Shown piece after piece: positions 26,853 through 37,519 of a stretch of DNA of 64,000 nucleotides (its first letter is position 1; each line of letters starts with the position of its first letter). Under the pieces are notes generated by a model. That model was given only the letters and a program-made list of their open reading frames with translations, did not search any database and was not told where the DNA came from. Both the position numbers and the translations under genes were made by a program. The DNA is from Ferrimonas marina. Lineage in GTDB: Bacteria > Pseudomonadota > Gammaproteobacteria > Enterobacterales > Shewanellaceae. The stretch covers positions 62,001 through 126,000 of the forward strand of contig NZ_FQXG01000007.1 of NCBI RefSeq assembly GCF_900129905.1, given 5' to 3'.

Positions 26853-27803
26853 TCAGTGGCCATTGCGGGCCTGTTGGAAGCGCTCTATCTCCGCCTCAAT
26901 CTGGTGCTGCACCTGGAGCACCGCCGCCTCGCCGGCGGCGATCGCCTCTTCGGCACGCTCAAACTCCAGCGTGGCGATGTCGCCAACCCGCGGCAGGATG
27001 AGGGATTCCGGCGGATCCCCCATAAAGCGGGCACGCTTGTGGCGCTGCTCGAGGATCTCCATCGACTGGTGCATCACCGCGATCATGTTGGGTTGCTCAC
27101 GACTGCCGGAGAAGCTGTCCATCACCCGCCCCAGCAGATGACGCCCCTGTACCAGGAAGTCCATAAAGCCGTTGTCGCTGCTCTGGCGGCGCTTCTGTTC
27201 CGGGCTGACCGGGGTGGCGATCTTCACCACCTCGTTGGTGTGCTGACGGCTGTCGCCGTGGAGATCCACCGCTATCACCATGTCTGCGCCGAGGGTGCGG
27301 GCCGCCGAGATCGGCACCGGGTTAACCACCGCGCCGTCCACCAGCCAGCGATCACCAATCTGCTTGGGCAGCATCAGACCCGGAATGGAGCAGGAGGCAC
27401 GGACGATGTCGGTCCACTCCCCCTCGTCCAGCCAAACCTCCTGGCCGGTGTAGAGATCCGTCGCCACCGCCAGGTAAGGCAGTGTCATCTGCTCCATGCT
27501 GGTCAGGCCGATCGCCTTGCTGCCCGCCTCGAACACCTTGGTGCCCTCGATCAGGCCGCCCTTGCGCCAGGACAGGTCCATCAGCCCCATCACGTCCCAA
27601 CTGGAGAAACCGGTAACCCACTCCTCCAGCGCATCCAGCTTGCCGGCGGCATAGGCACCGCCGACAAAGGCGCCGATGGAACAGCCCGCCACCACCTGGG
27701 GCTCGACCCCCATCTTTTGCAATGCCCGGAGCACACCGATGTGGGCCCACCCCTTAGCCGCACCGCTACCCAGCGCGATGCCAATCTTTACGTCTCGACT
27801 CAT
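26853..27803 (-). CDS. Patatin-like phospholipase, RssA type
   Basis: Hydrolase of 316 residues with an N-terminal patatin domain: glycine-rich oxyanion loop ALGSGAAKGWAHIG (residues 10-23), nucleophile elbow GCSIG with Ser42, and DGA with Asp156. No signal peptide, so cytoplasmic. The C-terminal 100 residues are helical and outside the patatin core. It is convergent with the rhodanese gene with a 14-base gap. Confidence 0.9.
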   Translation of the reverse strand: MSRDVKIGIALGSGAAKGWAHIGVLRALQKMGVEPQVVAGCSIGAFVGGAYAAGKLDALEEWVTGFSSWDVMGLMDLSWRKGGLIEGTKVFEAGSKAIGLTSMEQMTLPYLAVATDLYTGQEVWLDEGEWTDIVRASCSIPGLMLPKQIGDRWLVDGAVVNPVPISAARTLGADMVIAVDLHGDSRQHTNEVVKIATPVSPEQKRRQSSDNGFMDFLVQGRHLLGRVMDSFSGSREQPNMIAVMHQSMEILEQRHKRARFMGDPPESLILPRVGDIATLEFERAEEAIAAGEAAVLQVQHQIEAEIERFQQARNGH

Positions 27804-27907
27804 CGTCCCTCAACTTGCTGTGCCGGTACTAAGCCGGGCTTCAACGTCTCACCCCGCCGATGGGTTATCCAAATCGGCGGTGTTAGCAATGATATTGGTA
27901 TTACATT

Positions 27908-27936
27908 TTGACAACACAACCCCGGCGCGGTACTTT
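27908..27936 (+). promoter_or_regulatory. Predicted sigma-70 promoter of the SulP gene
   Basis: TTGACA (27908-27913), 17-base spacer, TACTTT (27931-27936), 44 bases before the ATG. Confidence 0.5.
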
Positions 27937-27980
27937 CGCCGCCGAATCCCGCCCTTATCACAAACTAGGTTCACATCAGG

Positions 27981-29540
27981 ATGTTCGAACTACGCAGTAA
28001 CCCCCAGGCCACCGTCAAGGCGGACCTGCTCTCTGGCCTGACCGTTGCCCTTGCCCTGGTCCCCGAAGCCGTGGCTTTTGCCTTTGTCGCCGGGGTAGAA
28101 CCCATGGTGGGCCTCTACGCCGCCTTTATCGTTGGCCTGATCACCGCCATCTTTGGTGGCCGCCCCGGCATGATCTCCGGCGCCACCGGCGCCCTGGCCG
28201 TGGTGATGGTCTCCCTGGTGGCCACCCATGGGGTGCAATACCTGTTTGCCACCGTGGTGCTGATGGGGATCATCCAGGTCCTCGCCGGGGTGTTTCGCCT
28301 CGGCAAATTTATCCGCCTGGTGCCCCACCCGGTGATGCTCGGCTTCGTCAACGGCCTGGCCATCGTTATCTTCCTGGCCCAGTTGGGTCAGTTCAAGGAG
28401 ATGGGGCCGGAGGGTGAGCTGGTCTGGATGCAGAGCCCGGCCCTGGCCCTGATGCTGGGTCTGGTGGCCCTGACCATGGCGATCATCCATTTCCTGCCCA
28501 AGCTAACCCGGGCGATCCCCTCCTCGCTGGCCGCCATCCTGGTGGTCACCGGGCTGGTTCATGGCCTTAACCTGGATACCGCCAGCGTGGTGGATTTTGT
28601 CCGTACCATGACCGGCGATGCCAATGCCTCTTTGCAGGGTACCCTGCCCAGCTTTGCCCTGCCAGCGGTGCCGTTGTCCTGGGAAACCCTGAGGATCATC
28701 CTGCCCTACGCTCTGATCCTGGCCGCCATCGGCCTAATCGAATCACTGCTGACCCTCACCCTGGTGGATGAATTGACCCAGACCCGCGGTCAGGGCAACC
28801 GCGAGTGTGTCGGCCAGGGTGCGGCCAACGTGGTCACCGGTTTCTTCGGTGGCATGGGCGGCTGCGCCATGATTGGTCAGTCGATGATCAACATCAACTC
28901 TGGCGGCCGTTCACGCCTGTCCGGTGCCTCGGCGGCGCTGTTCCTGCTGGCCTTTATCCTGTTCGGTGCCAGCCTGATCGAGATGATTCCCATCGCTGCC
29001 CTGGTGGGGGTGATGTTCATGGTGGTACTGGGCACCTTCGAGTGGTCCAGCTTCCGCATCATGCGCAAGATCCCCATGGCCGATGCCCTGGTGATCGTGC
29101 TGGTGTCGGCGGTCACGGTGATCACCGATCTGGCCATTGCGGTGCTGGTGGGGGTGATCGTCTCCGCTCTGCGCTTCGCCTGGGACCACGCCACCCATAT
29201 GACCGCCAAGACCGAGGTCGATGCCCAGGGCTGGAAGAGCTACCAGCCCCAGGGGCCACTGTTCTTTGCCTCGGTTACCAGCTTCCTCGACCTGTTTGAC
29301 GCCAAGAGCGACCCTGACGACGTAGTCGTGGATTTCCGCGACTCCCGGGTGGCAGATCACTCGGCACTGGAGGCGATCGATACCCTGGCCGAGCGCTACC
29401 TGCGTGAGGGCAAGCGCCTGCACCTGCGCCACCTCAGTCCGGAGTGCCGCCAGCTGCTGGATAAGGCCGGCGACCTGGTGGAGGTCAATGTGCTGGAAGA
29501 TCCCACCTATAAGGTGGCAACCGATCGGTTAGCAGGCTGA
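27981..29540 (+). CDS. SulP-family anion transporter with STAS domain
   Basis: Inner-membrane transporter of 519 residues. The N-terminal 400 residues hold the SulP core, including [20 protein letters not shown], the [13 protein letters not shown] block and [21 protein letters not shown]-terminal STAS domain follows ([33 protein letters not shown]). Anion specificity (sulfate, bicarbonate or dicarboxylate) cannot be read. Monocistronic by its own promoter and terminator. Confidence 0.93.
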   Translation: MFELRSNPQATVKADLLSGLTVALALVPEAVAFAFVAGVEPMVGLYAAFIVGLITAIFGGRPGMISGATGALAVVMVSLVATHGVQYLFATVVLMGIIQVLAGVFRLGKFIRLVPHPVMLGFVNGLAIVIFLAQLGQFKEMGPEGELVWMQSPALALMLGLVALTMAIIHFLPKLTRAIPSSLAAILVVTGLVHGLNLDTASVVDFVRTMTGDANASLQGTLPSFALPAVPLSWETLRIILPYALILAAIGLIESLLTLTLVDELTQTRGQGNRECVGQGAANVVTGFFGGMGGCAMIGQSMININSGGRSRLSGASAALFLLAFILFGASLIEMIPIAALVGVMFMVVLGTFEWSSFRIMRKIPMADALVIVLVSAVTVITDLAIAVLVGVIVSALRFAWDHATHMTAKTEVDAQGWKSYQPQGPLFFASVTSFLDLFDAKSDPDDVVVDFRDSRVADHSALEAIDTLAERYLREGKRLHLRHLSPECRQLLDKAGDLVEVNVLEDPTYKVATDRLAG

Positions 29541-29552
29541 CGCCTGCACAGC

Positions 29553-29580
29553 AAAAAGGGGAGCCATGGCTCCCCTTTTT
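29553..29580 (+). terminator. Terminator of the SulP gene
   Basis: Perfect palindrome with 12-base arms AAAAAGGGGAGC / GCTCCCCTTTTT. Confidence 0.93.
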
Positions 29581-29981
29581 GTGGGCTCTGCCCGAGTTAA
29601 CTGTTGCTCCAGCTAACCTTCTCATTTCCCATATCACTTTTTGCTAATAGCTTTGCCGGGTTGCCGGCAGCAACCAATGGGGCTTTCCGCCCCCTTGGAA
29701 CCCCCGTTGCCTCCGTTCGGTGCTGCTTCCTCGCGCCATCCTCACCGGCTAGCGGCTCAGACCAGAGTCGACCTCCCTGTCTTCGCTGGTCACTCGGGCC
29801 ATCCTGGCCCTCAGCCTTGCCGACGAAGACTCTGCTCGGGCACCTCAAAGTCGGCAGAAATACCGGTGGGGCGACTTGCTCATCACGCAGAATCCAGCTT
29901 AGCGGTTACTAATTGCACCGCACTATTAGCTTCTTATTGTAACTCGAGGTTCAGTGAAGTGCCGATAAGGAGCTGCGCTCC
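29581..29981. other. Intergenic region, no supported gene
   Basis: About 400 bases of GC-rich sequence with several open frames on both strands but no ribosome site, domain or signal peptide. It contains a short GGGGCTTTCCGCCCC-type hairpin near 29680. Nothing else is identified. Confidence 0.5.
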
Positions 29982-30713
29982 TCAATGGCGGAGGATCACC
30001 GAGTCGCTTGGGACCCGATGACGCTCGCCGTAGATCCCCTCTTCCAGGCCATGGCCGCAGCCGATCACCATGGTGATCTCGCAGCCCGGCGCCAGCTGGA
30101 GCAAACGGGCCAGGCGCTTTGAGTCATAGCCCTCCATCGGGCAGCTGTCGATCCCCTCCGCCTGCAGGCCGGTCATCAGGGTCATCGCCGCCAGCGAGGT
30201 ACTCTTATGCAGGCACACACGCAGGTCGGTCTTGCTCACCTCCCGCACCATCGGCTTGCGCAGGCCAACAAACCAGCTGAACAGCTTACGTACCCGGCCA
30301 CGCAGGCCCAGGGCGTCGTTGTTGTACAGGGTCGGGATCAGCTTCTCGTAGTACTTGAAGGCGCGCTTGGCCGCCGGATGGTCCTCTCGCCCTGCGAAGT
30401 TCTCCCGTACCATGCGGGCATTGTGCTCGGCCCGGCCCTGCCAGTGTTGGGGGGTAGTGACGATCACCACCAGCTCCCGCGCCGTCGCCGCGGCGTTCTG
30501 GTTAAGGCAACAGCGGGCCACCTCGGCACGCAACTCGAGGCTGATCACCCGGTGAAACTGCCACAGCTGCATATTGGAGGAGTTGGGGGAGAGCAGGGAG
30601 AGCTCCAGTGCCCGGCCCACGGCATCATGGTCAAACGGGCGTTGCTCATCGAATTTGCGCACCGAACGGCGGCGCTGCACCAGCTCGGCAAAGGCGGCGA
30701 AGTGTTCAGACAT
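29982..30713 (-). CDS. Nitroreductase-family flavoprotein
   Basis: Protein of 243 residues with the nitroreductase FMN-binding pattern: RRRSVRKFDE near the N-terminus, LSLLSPNSSNMQLWQFHRVI, and LMTGLQAEGIDSCPMEGYDS near the dimer interface. Reduces nitro or quinone compounds with NAD(P)H and FMN; substrate unknown. Start MSEHF at 30713 is chosen because it fits the family length; an ATG at 30746 is in frame and neither has a strong ribosome site. Confidence 0.85.
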   Translation of the reverse strand: MSEHFAAFAELVQRRRSVRKFDEQRPFDHDAVGRALELSLLSPNSSNMQLWQFHRVISLELRAEVARCCLNQNAAATARELVVIVTTPQHWQGRAEHNARMVRENFAGREDHPAAKRAFKYYEKLIPTLYNNDALGLRGRVRKLFSWFVGLRKPMVREVSKTDLRVCLHKSTSLAAMTLMTGLQAEGIDSCPMEGYDSKRLARLLQLAPGCEITMVIGCGHGLEEGIYGERHRVPSDSVILRH

Positions 30714-30831
30714 AGTGACTTGATTCAGGGAGAAAACGGCCAGCATACCGCAGCGGTCACAGCAGATGTGAGAGTTGGGCGGCAGCTTTGCAACCGCCCA
30801 CGCTTCAGATGTCGCTGAACTTAGATCTAAC

Positions 30832-32043
30832 TTAGATGTAGTTGAACAGGGTCAGGTTGTTCACCTTGCCGAAGGTCTGGGTCACGGTGTTGAGGGCCAG
30901 GGACTGTTTCTCAAACTCGGTGATCGCCTTGGCGTAGTCCAGATCTTCCAAGGTGGACTGGGCCGAGCTGGTCACCAGCTCCATGCTCAGGTGCTGGTCT
31001 TCAAAGGTGTCTAGCGAGCGCAGGTAGTTACCGGTCTCTGCCCGTACCACCGAGGCGTGGATCTGGGTCTCAGTGATGTCGGCAATCAGTTGGGCGTACT
31101 CCGCCTGCACCACCGGGTCGCCCAGCCCCGCCGGGTCCTCCAGCATTTCAGCGGCCCGGTTCATGATGCTGAAGATATCCACTTCAGACTGCTGATCCAG
31201 TCCAACCCGGTCGCCGATGCTGGGCTCACCGGTCATCGCCACCTCCATGCCGTTGAACTGCAGCGGTTGGGAGGCATCGAATGGCTGCGGAGGCAGCAAC
31301 ACGGCACCGCCACCATCCACTACCTGGACATCGACGTTACCGGCGCCATCATCGAGGAACTGGATCTCAAACGGGCCGGGAACATGGGTGGCGGGATCGA
31401 TGATCTTGGCCGACTCCACAAAGAACTGCTCGCCGCTCATGATGGCGTTGCTGTAGTCCGCGCGGTAGTCGCCGCTGGCATTGGGGGAGGCCATAAACAG
31501 CCGCTGACCGTTCTCGCTCACCGGCACGCTAACCCCATCGGCGATGGTAGCCCGACGACGGCCATCGTCGCCCATGTAGACCACGTCGCCATTGGCGTCC
31601 TTTACAAAGGGCACAGTGTCGGTCTGGAAGCCGGCAAACAGGTAGTTGCCGCCCTCGTCCTGGTTGTTGGCCAGGGCGATGATCGCCTCCATCTCTTCGC
31701 GGATATCCAGTGCCAATGCCGACCGGTCCGAGGCCCCCAGGGCACCGTCGTTACCCTGCAGCAGCTTGTCGCGGGTAGAGAGCAGCTGGTTCTCGTACTC
31801 CCCCAGGCGCGATTCCAGCTGGGTCAGGCGGTTATTGGCCAGGGTGATGTTGGACTTGTACTGATTGAGCTGGACGTTCTGCTGGCGCAGGTTCTCAATC
31901 ATGATCGCCCCTACCGGATCGTCCTTGGCGGTATTGACCCGCTTGCCGCTGGAGATCTCCTGCAGAATCTTATTGGTGTTCGACTGCAGCCCGGTGATGT
32001 TCTGGGTGTTGAGGTTATAAAACTGGTTGGTCGACACGCGCAT
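30832..32043 (-). CDS. flgL: Flagellar hook-associated protein 3 FlgL
   Basis: Hook-filament junction protein of 403 residues. The N-terminus MRVSTNQFYNLNTQNI and the flagellin-like coiled-coil D0/D1 region (SGKRVNTAKDDPVGA) are typical; the C-terminal helix is DYAKAITEFEKQSLALNTVTQTF. Exported by the flagellar type III system. Last gene of the flgFGHIJKL block. Confidence 0.93.
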   Translation of the reverse strand: MRVSTNQFYNLNTQNITGLQSNTNKILQEISSGKRVNTAKDDPVGAIMIENLRQQNVQLNQYKSNITLANNRLTQLESRLGEYENQLLSTRDKLLQGNDGALGASDRSALALDIREEMEAIIALANNQDEGGNYLFAGFQTDTVPFVKDANGDVVYMGDDGRRRATIADGVSVPVSENGQRLFMASPNASGDYRADYSNAIMSGEQFFVESAKIIDPATHVPGPFEIQFLDDGAGNVDVQVVDGGGAVLLPPQPFDASQPLQFNGMEVAMTGEPSIGDRVGLDQQSEVDIFSIMNRAAEMLEDPAGLGDPVVQAEYAQLIADITETQIHASVVRAETGNYLRSLDTFEDQHLSMELVTSSAQSTLEDLDYAKAITEFEKQSLALNTVTQTFGKVNNLTLFNYI

Positions 32044-32053
32044 GGCTCAATCC

Positions 32054-33958
32054 TTAGCGTACGGAGTTAAACAGGGTATCGAAGGTTTCCTTGGCCACGG
32101 TCATGATCCGGGCCGAGGCCTGGTAGGCCTGCTGGAAACGCATCAGATCGGCGGCCTCCTCATCCAGGTTGACCCCGGACTCCGCCTCAACCCGGCTCTG
32201 GGCCTGGGCCTGTACCGCCGTGGCGGAGGCCACCGCGGTCTCGGCTGCCCGGGCACGACCACCCACGGTGGTGGTGATCTCCTGGTAGACGTCGGTCAGG
32301 GTCATGTCACCACTCTCCATCAGTTTGGCGCTGGCCAGGCCCGCCATCGCCACGGCGTTGTTGTTGTCGCCGGGACCAAAGCTCAGATCCAGGCTGAACT
32401 GGTCACCACTGGCGGTGGCATCATCCAGCTCAAGGACAAAGCCCAGGGCGCTGATCTGGTTGCCGGTGATGGCACCGCTGGCCACCGTGGTGCCACTGCT
32501 GTCGGTGATATTGAAGGTGCCGGCGGTGGGATCCGCCGTCACCGTCAGTACCTCACCGATGGCGGGGAAGCCCGGGTTGGCCCGGTCTACCGACTTGAGG
32601 CTGGCTTCGCCGCTGCCGCTCAAGGTCTCCAGGCCATAGCCTGCCGCGGCCAGCTCGCGGGGCTCGGTGATCTGGGTGGCCATCTTGGAGGCCGCACCCT
32701 TGGTGGGGGTGATCTGCCACTTGTCGCCCGCCTGGGCTACGCCGGTGGTGCTGAGATGGATGGAGAAGCCATCCGGGCTGATCAGCCGGTTGGCGTCGTT
32801 GGGGTCCACGGTGAGGGCCACTGAACCGCCCTCGCCGTCCACCATGCTGTAGTTGGCACCGTCGAAGCTGAGGGTATAGGTATCACCGGTGAGCGGCAGG
32901 GTATCGTCGATCATCACATCCAGCTGCATGGTGCCGCTGTTGCCCTCGAAGCGCATTGCCCGACCATCCACCAGCACCGGATCATTGATGTCGGTAAACA
33001 GGTTCTGACCGACGTCGCCGTTAAGATCGAAGCCGTTGCCCTGGGCGGTATTAAAGGCGTCTGCCATGCCCAGCGCCATCATATCGGTACGGGCAGTGGC
33101 CATTGCCAGCTCGCCCTCGCGGTAGTCAAACAGGCCCTGCAGCTGACCACCGAGGTCGTTGTTGCTGAGGATCACGGTCTGGCTGCCTATGGTGCCGGTC
33201 AAGCGGGTCTGCAGCGGATCCGGATCACCAGCGGTAGTCCCCAGCTGCATAGCGTTTTCCCCCGCCACCAGCATCACCGAGCCGCCGGCCATCAGGCTCT
33301 TCACCCCGTTTTCCTGGGGGATGATGTTGACCTGGACGAACTCGGACAACTCGGTGATCAGCCGGTCCTGCTGGTCGAGCAGTTGCAGGTCATTGCCCTG
33401 CAGCTTCTGCAGCTGTTCGTTGATGTTGGCCAGCTCTTCGGTAATGGCATTAACCCGGCTGACCACGCCGTCGATCTGGTCATTCTGCAGCACCAGCTGG
33501 TTGCGCAGCTCGGAGCTGAAGCTGACGTAGGCGCTGGCCAGCTGACCGGCACTGGTCAGCATGTTCTCCCGCACCGCCAGATCGGTGGGCATGTCGGCCA
33601 GGTTGTTGACGTTCTCAAACAGGTTGTTGAGGGAGTTGGGGATCGACTGGCCCACCACCGAAAACACCTGGTCGAGCTCCGACAGCTTGGTGTACTGGGT
33701 TTCCGCCTGGCTCAGCTCGCTGTTGGCCAGTACCAGCTCCCGCTGGGCGTACTCGTTGTAGACCCGCTTGATGTCCGCCACGTAGGTGCCGGTGCCGACG
33801 AAGTGCCCGCCCAGCAGCTGCGATTGCTGGGTCTGCTGCTCCACCACCTGACGGTTGTAGCCGTCGGTGCCAACATTGGCGATGTTGTTACTGGTGACGC
33901 CCAGTCGCTGTTGGGCGGCCAGGATGCCCGAACGGGCAATACTCATCATGTCAGCCAT
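32054..33958 (-). CDS. flgK: Flagellar hook-associated protein 1 FlgK
   Basis: Hook-filament junction protein of 634 residues. N-terminal rod-family motif SGILAAQQRLGVTSNNIANVGTDGYNRQ (about residues 10-37), a large variable middle, and a C-terminal helix ending LMRFQQAYQASARIMTVAKETFDTLFNSV. It is 10 bases from flgL and 11 from flgJ. Confidence 0.94.
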   Translation of the reverse strand: MADMMSIARSGILAAQQRLGVTSNNIANVGTDGYNRQVVEQQTQQSQLLGGHFVGTGTYVADIKRVYNEYAQRELVLANSELSQAETQYTKLSELDQVFSVVGQSIPNSLNNLFENVNNLADMPTDLAVRENMLTSAGQLASAYVSFSSELRNQLVLQNDQIDGVVSRVNAITEELANINEQLQKLQGNDLQLLDQQDRLITELSEFVQVNIIPQENGVKSLMAGGSVMLVAGENAMQLGTTAGDPDPLQTRLTGTIGSQTVILSNNDLGGQLQGLFDYREGELAMATARTDMMALGMADAFNTAQGNGFDLNGDVGQNLFTDINDPVLVDGRAMRFEGNSGTMQLDVMIDDTLPLTGDTYTLSFDGANYSMVDGEGGSVALTVDPNDANRLISPDGFSIHLSTTGVAQAGDKWQITPTKGAASKMATQITEPRELAAAGYGLETLSGSGEASLKSVDRANPGFPAIGEVLTVTADPTAGTFNITDSSGTTVASGAITGNQISALGFVLELDDATASGDQFSLDLSFGPGDNNNAVAMAGLASAKLMESGDMTLTDVYQEITTTVGGRARAAETAVASATAVQAQAQSRVEAESGVNLDEEAADLMRFQQAYQASARIMTVAKETFDTLFNSVR

Positions 33959-33969
33959 GGCTTACTTCC

Positions 33970-34935
33970 TTAACGGGTGCCCGCCTGCTTCAGCAGGTTC
34001 TGGAACACGTTCAAAATCTTGTTGGCGTAGTTGGGATCGGTGGCGTAGCCGGCCTGCTGCAGACCGTGGATAAAGCCACTGGCGTCGGTGGCCTGCAGGG
34101 CATCGGCGTAGCGCGGCTGACGCAAAAAGTCGACGTAGTCGTCGAAGCTGGCCTTGAGGTCGTCGTAGATCCGAAAGGCGCTGCGCTGCATCACCGGCAG
34201 CTGGTCTTCAAACTCCAGCGCGTTGACCATGGTGTGGTCGCCATCCCAGCGGCGGTCCGCCTTGATGTTAAACAGGTTGTGGCTGCTGTTGCCGTCCGGC
34301 GCGGTGAGGATCTTACGGCCCCAGCCGGTCTCCAGCGCCGCCTGGGCGATCAACAGCATCGGGTCCTGACCCAGCTCGGCGGCGGCCTGTTCAGCCTGGG
34401 GCAGCAGGGTCTGGACAAAGTGCTCCGGCCCCTCGAAGGCGATGTTACGCAGCGGCGCAATCGGCTGCGGCTCCGGGTTCATTGCCGCCTGCAGCGGCGG
34501 GTGCACCGGGGTGATCCCGGCTTGCTCAGGCGTTTGCTGCGTCACCGGCTCCGGCGCTTGCGCTGAAGCCGCCACCACGTTGGGGGTCAGGCTGTCGCTG
34601 CGCAGCGCGCTGGCTGGCATCAGCTGCTCGTTACCGCCCCACTGGTCAACGATCAGATCCGCCAGCCCCAGGCTGCCCTGGGAGGCCAGCTCGGTGGCCA
34701 TCTGGCTGTCGTGCATCTGGCGATAGAATTGGGTGGTCTGGGAGGCGAAGGGGCTGTCGGTATCCTCAAACGCGGCGTTGGCGTCGCGCATGCTCTTGAG
34801 CATCATATTGAGGAAGATCCCCTCAAACTGCAGCGCTACCTGACGCAGGCTGGCATCGGGATCTGCCTGGGCCTGCTGACGCATCTGGTCCAGGCCGGCC
34901 ATGTCCAGGTAGTGATTCTGCTTGAGGCTGTCCAT
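33970..34935 (-). CDS. flgJ: Flagellar rod-cap and muramidase FlgJ
   Basis: Protein of 321 residues with two parts: an N-terminal rod-binding domain (ALQFEGIFLNMMLKSMRDANAAF) and a C-terminal glucosaminidase domain (DPMLLIAQAALETGWGRKIL). It locally opens peptidoglycan for the rod. A low-complexity linker with P, Q and A lies between about residues 105 and 165. Its ATG overlaps the flgI stop by 1 base. Confidence 0.94.
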   Translation of the reverse strand: MDSLKQNHYLDMAGLDQMRQQAQADPDASLRQVALQFEGIFLNMMLKSMRDANAAFEDTDSPFASQTTQFYRQMHDSQMATELASQGSLGLADLIVDQWGGNEQLMPASALRSDSLTPNVVAASAQAPEPVTQQTPEQAGITPVHPPLQAAMNPEPQPIAPLRNIAFEGPEHFVQTLLPQAEQAAAELGQDPMLLIAQAALETGWGRKILTAPDGNSSHNLFNIKADRRWDGDHTMVNALEFEDQLPVMQRSAFRIYDDLKASFDDYVDFLRQPRYADALQATDASGFIHGLQQAGYATDPNYANKILNVFQNLLKQAGTR

Positions 34936-36023
34936 CAGATGATCACCAGCTCGCCGCGCAGGGCACCGGCCTGGGACAGCGCCTCGAGGATTGCCATCAG
35001 ATCGGACGGCGCCGCGCCCACCTCGTTCACCGCCCGCACCAGGTCATCCAGGTTGGTGCCGGTGTCCAGCTTGAACATGCGACCGTCGCCCTCGTTGATA
35101 CCGATCTCGGAGTCCGGCACCACCACGGTGTCGCCACCGGCGAAGGGGTTAGGCTGGGACACGCCCCAGTTCTCGCTGATGGTGACGGTGAGACCGCCGT
35201 GGGTAATGGCGGTGGGCATCAGCCGTACGTCCTTACCCACTACGATGGTGCCGGTGCGGCTGTTGACGATCACCTTGGCGGACTCGTCCGCCGGCTCGAC
35301 CCGCAGGTTCTCCAGGGTCGCCAGGTAGGAGACGCGCTGGGACGGGTCCCGCGGTGCCGACACCTGCACTGAGGTGGCGTCCAGGGCACGGGCGACGCCT
35401 GGGCCGAGCAGGTCATTGATGGTTTCCACCACCCGCTTGGCGGTGGAGAAATCCGGCCGGTGCAGGTTGAAGGTAAGGAAGTCGCCGTTGGCAAACGGGC
35501 TGGGCACGCTGCGCTCAACGATGGCACCGGCGGGGATGCGGCCCACTGTGGGGGTGTTGGCCAGCACCTTGGAGCCGTCGGCGCCCTCGGCGGAGAAGCC
35601 GGACACCACCAGGCTGCCCTGGGCAATGGCGTAGACCTTGCCGTCCGCCCCTTTAAGGAAGGTTTGCAGCAGGGTGCCGCCGCGCAGACTCTTGGCGCTG
35701 CCGACGGAGGAGATGGTGATATCAATCTGCTGACCGGGCTTCACAAAGGGGTGCAGCTCGGCGTGCACCGCCACCGCCGCCACGTTCTTGGTGCGGGGGC
35801 GCTGGTTGGCCGGCAGGTTGATGCCGAAGTTGGACAACATGGTGGCGAAGCTCTGCTCGGTGTAGCGGCTCTGCTCACCGGTGCCCGGCAAACCCACCAC
35901 CAGGCCGTAGCCCACCAGTTGGTTGGAGCGAACCCCCTGCAGATCGGTGATGTCCTTCAGTCGCATCGCCTGGCTGCTCAGCGGCAGCAGCATCAGCAAC
36001 AGGGCAGTAAACAAACGCATCAT
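34935..36023 (-). CDS. flgI: Flagellar P-ring protein FlgI
   Basis: Periplasmic P-ring subunit of 362 residues. Signal peptide [16 protein letters not shown], then [29 protein letters not shown], and the C-terminal [29 protein letters not shown]. Full length for the family. Confidence 0.96.
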   Translation of the reverse strand: MMRLFTALLLMLLPLSSQAMRLKDITDLQGVRSNQLVGYGLVVGLPGTGEQSRYTEQSFATMLSNFGINLPANQRPRTKNVAAVAVHAELHPFVKPGQQIDITISSVGSAKSLRGGTLLQTFLKGADGKVYAIAQGSLVVSGFSAEGADGSKVLANTPTVGRIPAGAIVERSVPSPFANGDFLTFNLHRPDFSTAKRVVETINDLLGPGVARALDATSVQVSAPRDPSQRVSYLATLENLRVEPADESAKVIVNSRTGTIVVGKDVRLMPTAITHGGLTVTISENWGVSQPNPFAGGDTVVVPDSEIGINEGDGRMFKLDTGTNLDDLVRAVNEVGAAPSDLMAILEALSQAGALRGELVII

Positions 36024-36034
36024 GGGTTCCCTCC

Positions 36035-36709
36035 TTAGAACGGCCAGAGCGGGCCAGAGAAGAAGCGGGCCAGCCAGCCGGACTTCTGCGCGTCGGCAAA
36101 GGTGCCGGTGCCGCTGTACTGGATACGGGCGTTGGCCACCCGGGTGCTGGGTACGGTGTTGTCCGGCTGGATGTCACGGGGACGGATGATGCCGGTGATG
36201 CGGATAAACTCGTCGCCATCGTTGATGGTGATCCACTTCTCGCCGCGGATCACCAGGTTGCCGTTGGTCAGCACCTGCAGCACGTTAACCGAGATCGCCC
36301 CGGCCAGGCTGTTGGACTGGTCGGCGTCGGACTCGCGCTTCATGTCGTACTGCTCGTTGTAGGACAGGTCGAGGGTTTGGCCGTTGATGGTGACGTCGCC
36401 ACCCAGGCCCTGGATCGGGTCCAGCTGCATGTTGTTGCGCTTGGCGATCTCGTTGGAGGCGGACTTCTTCGCCTTGGTCTGCTCCGCCAGCATCACGGTG
36501 ATCACATCCCCCACCCGGTGTGCCTTGATGTCGGAGTACAGCTCGTTGGTGTAGGCATCCTGGTAGATGGAGCCGGTGGTCACCACCTGGCTGGTGGGCA
36601 GGTCCGGGTAGACCGGTGCGTAATAGGGGTCATCCGGGATGGGCGCGTTGGGGTGAGTGCAGCCCCCCAGGGCCAACAGGCTGACTGCGAGCAGGGCGAT
36701 CCGTTTCAT
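36035..36709 (-). CDS. flgH: Flagellar L-ring lipoprotein FlgH
   Basis: Outer-membrane L-ring subunit of 224 residues. Lipoprotein signal [12 protein letters not shown] with Cys at the lipobox, then [29 protein letters not shown] and the C-terminal region [10 protein letters not shown]-like (here [25 protein letters not shown], residues about 178-202). Confidence 0.95.
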   Translation of the reverse strand: MKRIALLAVSLLALGGCTHPNAPIPDDPYYAPVYPDLPTSQVVTTGSIYQDAYTNELYSDIKAHRVGDVITVMLAEQTKAKKSASNEIAKRNNMQLDPIQGLGGDVTINGQTLDLSYNEQYDMKRESDADQSNSLAGAISVNVLQVLTNGNLVIRGEKWITINDGDEFIRITGIIRPRDIQPDNTVPSTRVANARIQYSGTGTFADAQKSGWLARFFSGPLWPF

Positions 36710-36718
36710 GTTGCGTCC

Positions 36719-37507
36719 TTACAACTGCTGGTTCAGGTTGGCGAGCATCTGATCCACGGTGGAGATCACCTTGGAGTTCATCTCGTACACCCGCTGGCTC
36801 TCAATCATGTTCACCAGCTCCTCGGTTACGTTGACGTTGGAGGTCTCCAGCGCCCCCTGGCGGATGCTGCCCAGGCCATCCAGGCCGGGCACACCCTGGA
36901 TCGGAGCACCGCTGGCACCGGTCTCCAGGTAGAGGTTCTGACCGATGGGCTCAAGGCCGGTGGGGTTGATGAAGTTGGAGATCTCAATCTGACCCACCAC
37001 CTGGTTCTCCGCATCCCCCGGGACCCGCACCGACACCTCGCCCTCGGCGGAAACGGTCACGGTCTGGGTGTCCTCCGGCAGGGCGATACCGGGGTTGAGC
37101 AGGAAGCCGGCGCCCGGAGTCACCATCTCGCCCTCGTCATTGAGGGTGAACTGGCCGTTACGGGTGTAGGCGATGGTGCCGTCCGGCAGCTGGATCTCGA
37201 AGAAGCCCTCGCCCTCCACCATCAGATCCAGGCTGTTGTCGGTGGTCAGCATGTTGCCCTGGCTGTGGATGCGCTGGGTCGCCGCCACCTTGGTACCGGC
37301 ACCCAGGGTCAGGCCCGCCGGCAGCTCGGTGTTCTGGGAGCTGATCCCGCCGGCCTGGTTGATGGTTTGATAGAGCAGGTCTTCAAACACCGCACGGCTT
37401 TTCTTAAAGCCCACGGTGCTGGCGTTGGCCAGGTTGTTGGAGATGGTGGCAATGTCCGTTTGCTGGGCGTCCAGGCCCGTCTTACCAATCCAAAGTGCCG
37501 GTTGCAT
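36719..37507 (-). CDS. flgG: Flagellar distal rod protein FlgG
   Basis: Distal rod subunit of 262 residues: N-terminal motif TGLDAQQTDIATISNNLANA, the middle domain with IPLPDGTIAYTRNGQF-like pattern (here EIQLPDGTIAYTRNG), and C-terminal GALETSNVNVTEELVNMIESQR. Length of about 260 is typical for FlgG. Confidence 0.96.
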   Translation of the reverse strand: MQPALWIGKTGLDAQQTDIATISNNLANASTVGFKKSRAVFEDLLYQTINQAGGISSQNTELPAGLTLGAGTKVAATQRIHSQGNMLTTDNSLDLMVEGEGFFEIQLPDGTIAYTRNGQFTLNDEGEMVTPGAGFLLNPGIALPEDTQTVTVSAEGEVSVRVPGDAENQVVGQIEISNFINPTGLEPIGQNLYLETGASGAPIQGVPGLDGLGSIRQGALETSNVNVTEELVNMIESQRVYEMNSKVISTVDQMLANLNQQL

Positions 37508-37519
37508 GTGGTTCTCCTG

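Noticed and set aside
29597-29848. 83-residue minus-strand frame in the gap after the SulP gene
   Set aside because: Arg/Gly/Ala-rich low-complexity translation without ribosome site or domain; likely non-coding.
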